Assembly (NCBI GenBank): GCA_965204695.1 | Contig: OZ242007.1 | Span: forward strand, 4,712,001-4,776,000 | Source of the DNA: JAHEKD01 sp965204695 | Lineage (GTDB): Bacteria > Pseudomonadota > Gammaproteobacteria > Arenicellales > JAHEKD01 | Direction of reading: 5' to 3' | Length of the DNA: 64,000 bases | Part shown: positions 52,281 through 60,800 of the stretch, piece by piece | Layout of the letters: every line of letters starts with the position of its first letter | Position numbering within the stretch: position 1 is the first letter of the stretch | Position numbers and translations under genes: made by a program | Notes under the pieces: generated by a model | Told to the model about the DNA's origin: nothing | Database searches by the model: none | Seen by the model: only the letters and a program-made list of their open reading frames with translations

Positions 52281-53453
52281 TTAAATAGTAGTTTGAGTCG
52301 CGTTGTGTATGGTTTGCTTTAAGAAATTGTTACAGGCTTGAAGCTGGGTAAGAGCTATAAACTCATCTGGTTTATGAGCTTGATTAATATCTCCGGGCCC
52401 ACAAACAATTGCTTGCATGCCTAAGTTTTGGAATAAACCCGCCTCGGTGCCAAAACTGATTTTTCCAGCGCTATCAAAAGGACTCAAGGATAAGCAAAGT
52501 TGAGTCAGAGGTAGATCAGTTTCAGAATCAAATGCGGGAATTTCTGAAAGCTCCTCAAACTCAATTTTGGCTTTTAAGTTTCTCTTTTTCATCCGTGGCA
52601 GTAGGGATTTTTCAGCATAATCTTTAACTTCCTGTAAAAGCTTATTGCCGTCATGCTGAGGAATGTTGCGAAATTCAAAATCAAAGGTGCAATATTCTGG
52701 AACGATATTTAAAACCGTGCCTCCGTTTACAGGTCCGGTGTGGACACTCGTATACGAAGGTGCGAATTCTTCATCGAAAGGGCCATCCTGTTCAATTCGA
52801 AGGCTTAATTCATGCAAATAAGTAATAATTTGTGCAGCATATTCAACTGCGTTTAAGCCCTCATCAACACGGCTGGAATGGCAAGAATGGCCGTGAACAT
52901 GACAGCGCTGGCTAATTTTCCCTTTGTGTGCGCGGATGGTTTGCATGGAAGTCGGCTCACCGACAATACAGGCAGAAGGAATTATTTCACGATGTTTGAG
53001 TTGTTCCAATAATGTACGCACTCCCAAGCAACCGACTTCCTCATCATAAGAAAAAGCAAAATGAATGGGTTGTTTTAAATCCGCTCGTTGTATCGCTTCA
53101 GTCAAGGCCAGGCAAACAGCAATGAAACCTTTCATGTCGGTACTGCCGCGGCCATACAATTTGCCATCTTTAATAGTTGTATCGAATGGTGATACAGTCC
53201 AATTTTGATCAGTAACCGGAACGACATCAGTGTGACCGGAAAATACAATGCCTGGCACATCTTCAGGGCCTGAGATAGTTGCAAATAAATTAGCCTTTTG
53301 TTCGGTTTCATCAAAGGCAAGTTCAGATTTGATGCCACGCTTTGCTAAATAATCTTGAGTAAAGTCGATCAGATTGAGATTAGAGTTGCAGCTTGTGGTG
53401 TCAAAGCTAATTAATTGAGATAGCAGGTCAATAGTTTTGGCATCATCGGCCAT
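52281..53453 (-). CDS. argE: Acetylornithine deacetylase / M20 peptidase (ArgE-like)
   Basis: This 390-residue M20 enzyme has metal motifs FSGHTDVVPV and GRGSTDMKGF and the catalytic EE in SYDEEVGCLG. VGEPTSM and GPGDINQAHKPDEFI are also typical. The pattern fits ArgE, which removes acetyl from N-acetylornithine in arginine synthesis. In this clade, paralogues also deacylate other N-acyl amino acids, so a catabolic role is possible. Confidence 0.85.
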   Translation of the reverse strand: MADDAKTIDLLSQLISFDTTSCNSNLNLIDFTQDYLAKRGIKSELAFDETEQKANLFATISGPEDVPGIVFSGHTDVVPVTDQNWTVSPFDTTIKDGKLYGRGSTDMKGFIAVCLALTEAIQRADLKQPIHFAFSYDEEVGCLGVRTLLEQLKHREIIPSACIVGEPTSMQTIRAHKGKISQRCHVHGHSCHSSRVDEGLNAVEYAAQIITYLHELSLRIEQDGPFDEEFAPSYTSVHTGPVNGGTVLNIVPEYCTFDFEFRNIPQHDGNKLLQEVKDYAEKSLLPRMKKRNLKAKIEFEELSEIPAFDSETDLPLTQLCLSLSPFDSAGKISFGTEAGLFQNLGMQAIVCGPGDINQAHKPDEFIALTQLQACNNFLKQTIHNATQTTI

Positions 53454-53503
53454 AAGAAGTTGTCAGTTTGTTTGTGGAACTGTACTTTACCGTATTTCTT
53501 ACT

Positions 53504-54286
53504 TTAACGTAACGTCAGCGCCAAAGTGATCAGACCCACAATCCAGACATACCAGGCAAATAAATAAAAGCGTTGATTCTTTAGCAACCAAACGAATAGC
53601 CAAAGTGCAATCAACCCGCTGACGAGCGCAGCAGCTCCACCGAATAGAATGGCATTCAAAGCCTCACCGGATACCGAAGTCAGTTCAGGTAATAACAATA
53701 TACCTGCACCGGCCATGGCAATAACACCAAGTAAAAAGGAAAATTCGGCGGCGGCCAAAGGTGCTAATCCAAGCAGCAAAGCAATGGCGAGAGTTGAGCC
53801 GCTTCTGGAAATACCAGGAAGGATAGCGAAAGCTTGTACGCAACCAATAATCAGTGCTGCAATCCAGCTAGGCTCAAGAGCATTGCCTTTGTTCAGGGTA
53901 TAACGCGTACTCCAGACAATAAACCCGGTGATAATCAAACAAATCGCAACAACTAATATTGATTCAAATTGTTCTTCAATCCAGTTACGTGCAAGTAAAG
54001 CAACCAATACAGCTGGCACAGTAGCCAAGCCAAGTTTAAAAATATAGCGCCAGGCATCGTGATCCAATGTAACGGCACCGATAGTCAGGTTTGTGACTCG
54101 TTTTCGATAAAATAACAAGATTGCTACCAGCGTGGCAATGTGAACGGCAACTTCAAATAAAATTCCACCGCCAGGTTTTGAGCCCAACAATTCTTGTGCC
54201 AATACTAAATGGCCTGAGCTCGACACCGGCAAAAATTCAGTCAGGCCCTGAACAATGCCCAGAATAATTGCTTGAATGGTTTCCAT
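53504..54286 (-). CDS. uppP: Undecaprenyl-diphosphatase
   Basis: This 260-residue BacA-type membrane protein has the two active-site regions QGLTEFLPVSSSGHLVLAQ and ILPGISRSGSTLAIALLLG. It recycles undecaprenyl diphosphate for peptidoglycan synthesis and affects bacitracin tolerance. Its length and eight hydrophobic spans fit the family. Confidence 0.95.
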   Translation of the reverse strand: METIQAIILGIVQGLTEFLPVSSSGHLVLAQELLGSKPGGGILFEVAVHIATLVAILLFYRKRVTNLTIGAVTLDHDAWRYIFKLGLATVPAVLVALLARNWIEEQFESILVVAICLIITGFIVWSTRYTLNKGNALEPSWIAALIIGCVQAFAILPGISRSGSTLAIALLLGLAPLAAAEFSFLLGVIAMAGAGILLLPELTSVSGEALNAILFGGAAALVSGLIALWLFVWLLKNQRFYLFAWYVWIVGLITLALTLR

Positions 54287-54367
54287 ACATTCACAGAGTT
54301 AGTAAATCAGCGCGGATTATACCGTTTTGTCCAGTTTTAACAGCTTTATTCTAAGCCCATGAACGGT

Positions 54368-56803
54368 TTAACAAAGTATTTTGCTGCGTGTAGGATCATA
54401 AGCGGCACCCTTGATGAGTTGAGCAGAACTACGTTGACCAAATGATTCGACTTCAAAGCTATCAGCATCAAGATTTTCAACAGGCAAATATGCCAATACC
54501 AAACTTTTGCCGACGCTATAGCCATAATTACCGCTAGTGCTAATCGCAACTGGCTTTCCTTCTGCAAAGATTGCTTCGCCTCCGAAGACAGGTAATGGTT
54601 CATCTAGCGCCAAGCAGACAAGTTTGCGCTTCACACCCACTTCGCCTATTTGCTGCAAAGCTTCAGAACCGACAAATTCACCTTTATTCCAATTGATCAG
54701 AAACTGTAACCCAGCTTCATAAGGATTGTAGTCAGGCGTGATATCTACTCCCCAGGCCAGATAGCGTTTTTCAAGCCTGAGGCTATCTATGGTCTTATAA
54801 CCTATATCACGAATGCCAAATTCTTCGCCTGCAGATTTCAATAATTCGTACACATATTGTATGTATTCAACAGAAATATATAACTCCCAACCCAATTCAC
54901 CAATATAAGTGACTCGATAGGCGAGGGCTGGAGCATAACCAACTTGAATCTTTTTAGACGACATAAAAGGAAAACCCTCGTGACTGACATCACAATCAGT
55001 CACTTTTTCCAATACTTTGCGGGCCACCGGACCTGCCAGGTTGATAACACCATAAGCCGATGTGACATCACGTAGGGCGACTTGGGTGTTTGCATGAGTT
55101 TGCTGATAGATTTCGAGATTTGATTTGACCCAATGTTTGTCTCGTACTCCAAGTGCCGAACCGGTAATTAACCAGAAGCAATCTTCACAACGCGTGATAA
55201 TGGTCAGATCCGCTTCTATTCTGCCCTTTGAATTACAAAGTTGGGTATAGGCAGCTGAACCCGGTTCATTCGAGATATTAGCAACGGCCAGATATTGTAA
55301 AAAATCGTGGGTGCCTGGACCGCTGATTTCAAACTTGGTAAATGAACTCATATCAATTAATACGGCCGAGTTACGGGCAGCAATATGTTCCTGACCTATG
55401 GTGTCATGTTCGTGTTCACGATTGTAGGCATAGACATGTTTGGCAAGCTTAGCTGACTCGGCAAACCAATTAGGTCTTTCCCAACCAAATTTTGATCCGT
55501 AAACAGCGCCTTGTTCTTTTAAAATTGTATATAGAGGACTGCGTCTTACAGCACGAGCGCTGTCTAATTCTTTTCCAGGCCAGGGTAGCGCATAATATTG
55601 GCTATAACTCTCGATCGCGCGGTCATGCAAAAAGCGTGAATTGCAATGCAATTCCCCAAAGCGCCTGACATCAAAAGCCCATAAATCCAATCCGGGATCA
55701 CCTTCGATTATCCAATTGGCCATGGCTTTACCAGCACCGCCGGAAGCAGCGATTCCCGAGGTAAATCCACAAGCAACATAAAAATTATCCAACCCTGGAG
55801 TCAGCCCCATTAAAGGTTCGCCATCTGGTGAGATTGGAATAGGTCCGTTGACTATAGTTCGAATTCCCAGTTCATTCAGAATGGGTAGTCTTTTGGCGGC
55901 AGGGATTAATATTTCTTCTAATCTGTCCATATTAGGATCGAATAAATGCCTTGAGTTGTCCCAGGGGAAGCCCGAAATCGGGTTACACGGATTAGTCGAT
56001 TTTTCCCAACCGCCAATCGCCAACGCACCAGGTTCCGGTTTAGCATAGTAACCGCCGTCGGGATCACGAAATGCTGGAAGATCATTGGCAATCTGGTCAG
56101 TTTTTTCAGTAACCAGATATTGATGCTCAATCACCGCGGCAGGTAATTCAATACCTGCCATCCAGCCGAGTTGGCGAGCCCACAATCCAGCAGCATTAAC
56201 CACGGTTTCTGTTTCAATATTTCCAGCTTCAGTTTCAATAGTAGTGATACGATTATTTTCTCGTCTCAGGCCTGTGACTTTAAGATTTTCTATAATCTGA
56301 CCGCCATTCATGCGTATGCCTTTGGCATAAGCCTGTGTAAGGCTATAAGGGTCGACATGTCCATCTGCTGGGATGAAAGCAGCGCCAGTTAAATCTTGGG
56401 TGTCAAGTAATGGGTACAGTTGTTTTGCTTCTGAGGGAGACAGCATTTCCATCTCAAAACCCACACCACGGGCAGAGGTTTGCGAACGTAATAATTCTTT
56501 GAATCGATCTTGAGATGCTGCGATGCGCAGACTACCGACTTTGTTCCAACCCGTTTGTTGCCCTGTTTCTTCAGCTAATCGGTCAAACAGTTCGACGCTA
56601 TCCATCATCAATTTAGTCAGATTTTCCTGGGAACGAAATTGACCAACAAGTCCAGCTGCATGCCAGGTGGCACCTTCAGTTAACCGGGTTTTCTCAACTA
56701 ATACAACGTCTTTGATGCCAGAATGAGTAAGGTGATAAGCAATACTAGTGCCAATTACACCACCGCCAATGACAACGACCTGTGCGCTTGAAGGAGTATT
56801 CAT
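54368..56803 (-). CDS. FAD-dependent dimethylglycine/sarcosine dehydrogenase-like protein with GcvT domain
   Basis: This 811-residue two-domain protein has an N-terminal DAO-type FAD domain (VVVIGGGVIGTSIAYHLTHSGIKDVVLVEK; TEGATWHAAGLVGQFR, whose His is the site of covalent FAD in the family). A C-terminal GcvT/folate domain runs from about residue 430 (HIAARNSAVLIDMSSFTKFEISGPGTHDFL, ELGWELYISVEY). Such enzymes oxidise an N-methyl group and pass the formaldehyde-level carbon to tetrahydrofolate. It lies 20 bases after the MttB-family gene. Dimethylglycine and sarcosine are likely substrates; another N-methyl amine is possible. Confidence 0.83.
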   Translation of the reverse strand: MNTPSSAQVVVIGGGVIGTSIAYHLTHSGIKDVVLVEKTRLTEGATWHAAGLVGQFRSQENLTKLMMDSVELFDRLAEETGQQTGWNKVGSLRIAASQDRFKELLRSQTSARGVGFEMEMLSPSEAKQLYPLLDTQDLTGAAFIPADGHVDPYSLTQAYAKGIRMNGGQIIENLKVTGLRRENNRITTIETEAGNIETETVVNAAGLWARQLGWMAGIELPAAVIEHQYLVTEKTDQIANDLPAFRDPDGGYYAKPEPGALAIGGWEKSTNPCNPISGFPWDNSRHLFDPNMDRLEEILIPAAKRLPILNELGIRTIVNGPIPISPDGEPLMGLTPGLDNFYVACGFTSGIAASGGAGKAMANWIIEGDPGLDLWAFDVRRFGELHCNSRFLHDRAIESYSQYYALPWPGKELDSARAVRRSPLYTILKEQGAVYGSKFGWERPNWFAESAKLAKHVYAYNREHEHDTIGQEHIAARNSAVLIDMSSFTKFEISGPGTHDFLQYLAVANISNEPGSAAYTQLCNSKGRIEADLTIITRCEDCFWLITGSALGVRDKHWVKSNLEIYQQTHANTQVALRDVTSAYGVINLAGPVARKVLEKVTDCDVSHEGFPFMSSKKIQVGYAPALAYRVTYIGELGWELYISVEYIQYVYELLKSAGEEFGIRDIGYKTIDSLRLEKRYLAWGVDITPDYNPYEAGLQFLINWNKGEFVGSEALQQIGEVGVKRKLVCLALDEPLPVFGGEAIFAEGKPVAISTSGNYGYSVGKSLVLAYLPVENLDADSFEVESFGQRSSAQLIKGAAYDPTRSKILC

Positions 56804-56823
56804 GGATGAATCCTTTGTAGAAA

Positions 56824-58356
56824 TTAGCTGGCTTGGCGACGACGATTGGTTCGGCGTTTACGAGTTGGAGCCTGAGCGCCAGTGTTGTAAACCTTCCAGC
56901 CATCAGGTAATACAGAGTCTCCAGAGACTAAATTCTCAAATTCAGCTTTTATTGAGAGATCGATTTCTTTAGTTAATGCTGCTGAATTTGGTTCAGATAA
57001 GATTTCTCGAGCTTTGTTCAAACCCCGTTGATGAATAGTCGAAGAACCGTCAATTTGCCACTGTTCGCGTAATTTTCTATCGGCTAACTCTGGCATAAAG
57101 GTAGCGGTATTCATACGTTCAAGAGTAGTTGGGTTAGCTGCAAACATGCCTGCAGGGCCGGTTTCTTTAATTTCATCAACAGCACAGTTTTCTCTGGAAA
57201 ATTCAAACCCATTTCTGACCCATTTCAACATTTGCGCAATTTCATTATCAATGACGGCCTGGCCGAAATCGAATGACATGAGTGCATCCTGCAAGCCGCC
57301 CATGACGATAAAATCAACACCAGACAGAGCTCCGAGTAAGGGAGACATGCCTTTTTCGAAACCGGCTTGGGCATCAGCGACTTTGGAATTGGTTAATCCT
57401 AAGTATCCGCCTGCGGGCACATTATAAAAACGCGCCATTTCACAGACGGCACTATTCATCATACCAATTTCTATGGCTCCCGGAGCGTAAGCACCATCAC
57501 GCATATCTGCAAATACAGGCAGGAAGTTATAAATTTGTGCAGTGTTAGGTTTAGACATTTGTGCCAATGTGGCTGCGGCTAGCCATTCGGCATTCATGAT
57601 GGTTAGCATGCCTGGCAAAGATAAAGGTGTACTAAGTCCTCCCATTGGGGCGATGGTGCCATAAGCGGTGATATTATTCTCGGCATAAAACATCAGCATT
57701 TCTGTACTATCAAAATCCATTGTCAGGGGAGAGACTATTGAGCAATAGCCAAAATTGATAAAGGGTCGTTGCCAAAATTCCTCTTTTGAACCAGCGATTA
57801 ATTCGCCTAGCTTGAGCACCTGTTCAGCTTCTCTTTGATCAATGACTGAAGTTCGACAAGGTTTAAGGCAATTCTTCAGAGCTGGATAAAAGCGCGATAA
57901 ACTAAATTGATCTTGAGGTGCGTCATCAGCTAATGTGGAGATGGAAAATACATCAAAGCCATCTAGTTCATTAACGAGATGAGCGATATTAGCGATGTCA
58001 TCAGAGGTGGCGCGTCGACATTCACCGCTCACCGGATCAACAATATCTGGCGCTGAACTGGCGGTTGCGACAACGGGTAATTCTCTAGGAAATGTCACAT
58101 CACGATCAGGATCACGTCCACGTAAAGTGATTTTGTCTGGCACTAATTGGCGATAATGCTCAACAATCTTTGCCGGAATACGCACGATTTCAGATTCATG
58201 GTCGACATGGGCACCATGTTCAGCAAAACGTTTCCTGGCTTTTTCATTGCGGACTAATAATCCGGCTTCTTCCAGTATTTCCAGGGATGATTCGTGGACG
58301 TATTTAACGTCCTGCTCAGTTAAAAAGGAGAAGTATCTCATCGCATTAGTAACCAT
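56824..58356 (-). CDS. Trimethylamine methyltransferase (MttB) family protein, non-pyrrolysine
   Basis: This 510-residue protein is of the MttB superfamily, with FPRELPVVATASSAPDIVDPVSG, the NFGYCSIVSPL segment and the C-terminal KAREILSEPN. There is no in-frame amber codon, so it is not a pyrrolysine enzyme. Non-pyrrolysine relatives demethylate quaternary amines such as glycine betaine, proline betaine or carnitine onto a corrinoid protein. The partner corrinoid protein and its activase are not in the window. It is followed by a demethylating flavoprotein and is divergent from a LysR gene. The C-terminus is strongly basic (TRKRRTNRRRQAS). Confidence 0.82.
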   Translation of the reverse strand: MVTNAMRYFSFLTEQDVKYVHESSLEILEEAGLLVRNEKARKRFAEHGAHVDHESEIVRIPAKIVEHYRQLVPDKITLRGRDPDRDVTFPRELPVVATASSAPDIVDPVSGECRRATSDDIANIAHLVNELDGFDVFSISTLADDAPQDQFSLSRFYPALKNCLKPCRTSVIDQREAEQVLKLGELIAGSKEEFWQRPFINFGYCSIVSPLTMDFDSTEMLMFYAENNITAYGTIAPMGGLSTPLSLPGMLTIMNAEWLAAATLAQMSKPNTAQIYNFLPVFADMRDGAYAPGAIEIGMMNSAVCEMARFYNVPAGGYLGLTNSKVADAQAGFEKGMSPLLGALSGVDFIVMGGLQDALMSFDFGQAVIDNEIAQMLKWVRNGFEFSRENCAVDEIKETGPAGMFAANPTTLERMNTATFMPELADRKLREQWQIDGSSTIHQRGLNKAREILSEPNSAALTKEIDLSIKAEFENLVSGDSVLPDGWKVYNTGAQAPTRKRRTNRRRQAS

Positions 58357-58366
58357 AGTGCCTAAG

Positions 58367-58379
58367 GTTAATTATTAAC
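58367..58379. promoter_or_regulatory. Palindrome GTTAATTATTAAC in the mttB-like/LysR divergent promoter
   Basis: A perfect dyad (GTTAAT-T-ATTAAC) lies ten bases from the MttB-family start codon, in the 107-base gap to the divergent LysR gene. LysR proteins usually bind such AT-rich dyads between their own gene and the target. It is a reasonable autoregulatory or activation site, but only a candidate. Confidence 0.4.
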
Positions 58380-58463
58380 ATTAATGTATTGCAGGCAATC
58401 TATATTTTAAGCACAATAATATAACTAAAACTTATATTAACAAGCTCAACTATTACACTCTTC

Positions 58464-59348
58464 ATGAAACGACCATCGTTAAATGCGCTACGAACGTTTG
58501 AAGCAGCTGGACGTTGCTTGAGTTTTTCTGCTGCCGCTGATGATCTGAATATTTCCCAAGCGGCTGTTAGCCAGCAAATTCGTAAGTTAGAGGATTATTT
58601 AGGTTGTGAGTTATTTTTGCGACAACATAGAAGATTGGTGTTGACCAGTAGAGGTCAGGCCTATTATCAAGTGGTTCATGAAACCATTGATCGACTTAAC
58701 AATATTACTGACCAATTGTTTCCACATGACCAACATAGTTTGGTGACGATCAGTTGTTCTCCGAGTATCGCGACATTATGGCTGGTTCCACACATTAGTA
58801 CGATAAAAAATGCTCACCCGGATATCGAGATCAGGGTTAATACGCTTGATTATTTAAGTGATAGCTCAGTTTCGAAATCCGATTTTGAGATTAGAGTGCA
58901 AGCTGTGCCAGACAAAACTAAGACTACTCATAAACTAATGTCAGTTCAAATAACTCCGGTTTGTGCTCCTGAATTATTGAATAAGGTATTGGAAATTAAA
59001 TCATCATCTGATCTTCTTGAGTATCCATTGATTCATGTCTTAGGTTATGACGATGACTGGTATCGGTGGTTTAAGCACTTTAAGGTGAAACACGGCCTTT
59101 TGACCGGAGGCTTGTCTTTCGATGCTTCCTTAATGGCTGTAGAGGCCACCATACGCGGTGAAGGAATAATGCTGGGTCGGAGGCCATTTGTTGATGGTTA
59201 TCTTAAGACGGGCGAATTAGTAGAAATATTCGAGCAGCCGAAGTATTTACAAACGCATTGCTATTTATATTCAAGTGATAATAAAAAAATGACTCGTAAT
59301 GAAAAAATTATTACAAACTGGTTGAAAAAAATAGGTGCTGAATCATAA
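58464..59348 (+). CDS. LysR-family regulator, GcvA-type (first copy)
   Basis: This 294-residue protein has the GcvA-type helix-turn-helix start (LNALRTFEAAGRCLSFSAAADDLNISQAAVSQQIRKLEDYLG) and a LysR effector domain with VTISCSPSIATLWLVPHI. It is divergent from the MttB-family operon and co-directional with the HD oxygenase-like gene 38 bases downstream, so it probably controls one or both. It is similar in the N-terminal domain to the second LysR at 60801-61697. Confidence 0.9.
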   Translation: MKRPSLNALRTFEAAGRCLSFSAAADDLNISQAAVSQQIRKLEDYLGCELFLRQHRRLVLTSRGQAYYQVVHETIDRLNNITDQLFPHDQHSLVTISCSPSIATLWLVPHISTIKNAHPDIEIRVNTLDYLSDSSVSKSDFEIRVQAVPDKTKTTHKLMSVQITPVCAPELLNKVLEIKSSSDLLEYPLIHVLGYDDDWYRWFKHFKVKHGLLTGGLSFDASLMAVEATIRGEGIMLGRRPFVDGYLKTGELVEIFEQPKYLQTHCYLYSSDNKKMTRNEKIITNWLKKIGAES

Positions 59349-59386
59349 GATTCACCAATTCATTGAGCAAGATTAGGGTCAAGTAC

Positions 59387-59968
59387 ATGTCTAAAATTGA
59401 GAAAATTAATAAAGACAATATCGTCGATTTTATCCAGGGTTTATTTGAACGACGTGGTGATGACTGGTATATGGGTGAGCCAGTGACGATGGCTCAACAT
59501 ATGTTGCAGTCTGCTTATTTTGCAGAAAAGGCGGGAGCGGATGATGAATTAGTGATTTCGGCGTTACTGCATGATATTGGTCATTATACCAGCGAGTTTC
59601 CTGAGGATTGTTTAGAAAACGGTGTAGATAATGATCATGAAAACGCCGGAGCTGATTTTCTTTCACCTTATTTTTCTGCGCGGGTGACCGACCCGATACG
59701 CATGCACGTTGCCACTAAACGATATTTATGTGCAACTAATTCTGCATACTATAAAGTTCTGTCAGATGCATCTAAACAATCACTAGAAGTTCAGGGTGGT
59801 CCAATGAGTGAACATGAGGTTGCAGAGTTTGAAAAAGAACCAAACTACAAAGATGCGGTTCGGGTAAGACACTGGGATGAAGCTGGCAAAGACCCGGAAT
59901 TAGATGTTCCAGGCCTAGATTATTACATTCCCCGGATCAAACAGTTAGTCGAGAGGCACTGCACTTAA
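59387..59968 (+). CDS. PhnZ/TmpB-like HD-domain phosphonate oxygenase
   Basis: The product has 193 residues from the ATG at 59387; a TTG at 59363 is less likely. It has the HD metal ligands H38, H62-D63, H84, H107 and D164. Tyr28 and Glu31, upstream of the first His, are the N-terminal loop residues that in PhnZ cover the diiron site and contact substrate; all follow PhnZ numbering with an offset of 3-4. The stretch KRYLCATNSAYYKVLSDASKQSLEVQGGPMS, with RHWDEAGK, is typical of the phosphonate-degradation HD group. PhnZ and TmpB cleave the C-P bond of 1-hydroxy-2-(trimethyl)aminoethylphosphonates. TmpB yields glycine betaine. No 2-oxoglutarate hydroxylase (PhnY or TmpA) is in the window. Confidence 0.8.
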   Translation: MSKIEKINKDNIVDFIQGLFERRGDDWYMGEPVTMAQHMLQSAYFAEKAGADDELVISALLHDIGHYTSEFPEDCLENGVDNDHENAGADFLSPYFSARVTDPIRMHVATKRYLCATNSAYYKVLSDASKQSLEVQGGPMSEHEVAEFEKEPNYKDAVRVRHWDEAGKDPELDVPGLDYYIPRIKQLVERHCT

Positions 59969-59989
59969 GATTTGCCCTGAGCCTGTCCT

Positions 59990-60129
59990 GTATTCACTTG
60001 TCCCGGACTTGTTCCGGGATCTCCCAAATATAATTCCGCAATTTCTAATGAAGACCCCGGCACAAGGCCGGGGAACAGGGTAAAATTTTCTAAATGCCGG
60101 ACTATCGGTCCGGGTGGGATATGTTTTGT
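59990..60129. repeat. Array of three REP-like hairpins between convergent HD genes
   Basis: Three GC-rich hairpins with five-base loops follow each other: TCCCGGA-CTTGT-TCCGGGA (60001-60019), CCCCGGC-ACAAG-GCCGGGG (60055-60073) and CCGGAC-TATCG-GTCCGG (60097-60113). They fill the gap between the two convergent HD-domain genes and probably protect or end both messages. The GC content contrasts with the AT-rich surroundings. Confidence 0.75.
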
Positions 60130-60687
60130 CTAATGCTGAAACTGCGGTTCTTGGGTAAAGAACTTTTGAATCATAGGCTTGAAAAATTCCAGCGGCTCTG
60201 AATCATAGTCTGGATCAAAACAGTTCTGATCATAAAGCTCGCAAAAGTCGATTGACGGTTGATAGTAAGGATGATCTTTAAACATTTCTCTGGCATTTCT
60301 ATCGCCGCCTAAGTGATGTGCGTAATAATACATTTGGAAAATACCGTGATGTTTGATCACCCAGTAAGTTTGTTCACTGACAAAAGGTCTTAATACCGCT
60401 GCTGCCATTTCACTATGGGAATAGGGAGCTAAATCGTCGCCGATATCGTGCAATAATGCAGCCATCACCATTTCTTCATCTTCACCATTTCGATAAGCAC
60501 GAGTTGCTGATTGCAATGAGTGTTCGAGGCGTGAAACTCTATAGCCACTAAGTGAATCCTCAAGTTTTTCTAACGATTCTATTAACCTGTCAGGCAATGT
60601 CTTATTGAATTGTTTCTCTAGTTCTTCCAGGAATTCATAATCCTCTTTGGTCCCATCGGCCATATTGATAAAACTGACTTGTTCCAT
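60130..60687 (-). CDS. Second HD-domain protein, possible mixed-valence diiron oxygenase
   Basis: This 185-residue protein has an HD core with H56, H80-D81, H91 and H113/H114; the 24-residue spacing from the first His to HD is the same as in the neighbouring PhnZ-like protein. The C-terminal part, IFQMYYYAHHLGGDRNAREMF and FCELYDQNCFDPDYDS, is distinctive. The Tyr/Glu loop of PhnZ is not in the same place (a Tyr lies at position 49, seven before His56). It may be an HD oxygenase with a different substrate or a phosphohydrolase. It is divergent from the second LysR gene. Confidence 0.6.
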   Translation of the reverse strand: MEQVSFINMADGTKEDYEFLEELEKQFNKTLPDRLIESLEKLEDSLSGYRVSRLEHSLQSATRAYRNGEDEEMVMAALLHDIGDDLAPYSHSEMAAAVLRPFVSEQTYWVIKHHGIFQMYYYAHHLGGDRNAREMFKDHPYYQPSIDFCELYDQNCFDPDYDSEPLEFFKPMIQKFFTQEPQFQH

Positions 60688-60800
60688 GATTAACCTCTAA
60701 CTGTTCATGATTGTCATATCTTAAATCCAAAATAAATCATGGCAAACAAAAAAAGCTGACGTTAAACTTTAGAAATACTAATAACTGGACTCAAGCTGCT

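Noticed and set aside
56824..58356. Pyrrolysine-type MttB
   Set aside because: No in-frame TAG codon occurs in the gene; it is a full-length non-pyrrolysine family member.
59387..60687. HD proteins as ordinary nucleotide or signalling phosphohydrolases
   Set aside because: The first has the PhnZ-type Tyr/Glu loop and phosphonate-family motifs. For the second this remains possible, so its confidence is lower.
60711..60800. 30-residue N-terminal extension of the second LysR protein
   Set aside because: LysR proteins start close to the helix-turn-helix; the extension is basic and Asn-rich and the ATG at 60801 gives the usual length.
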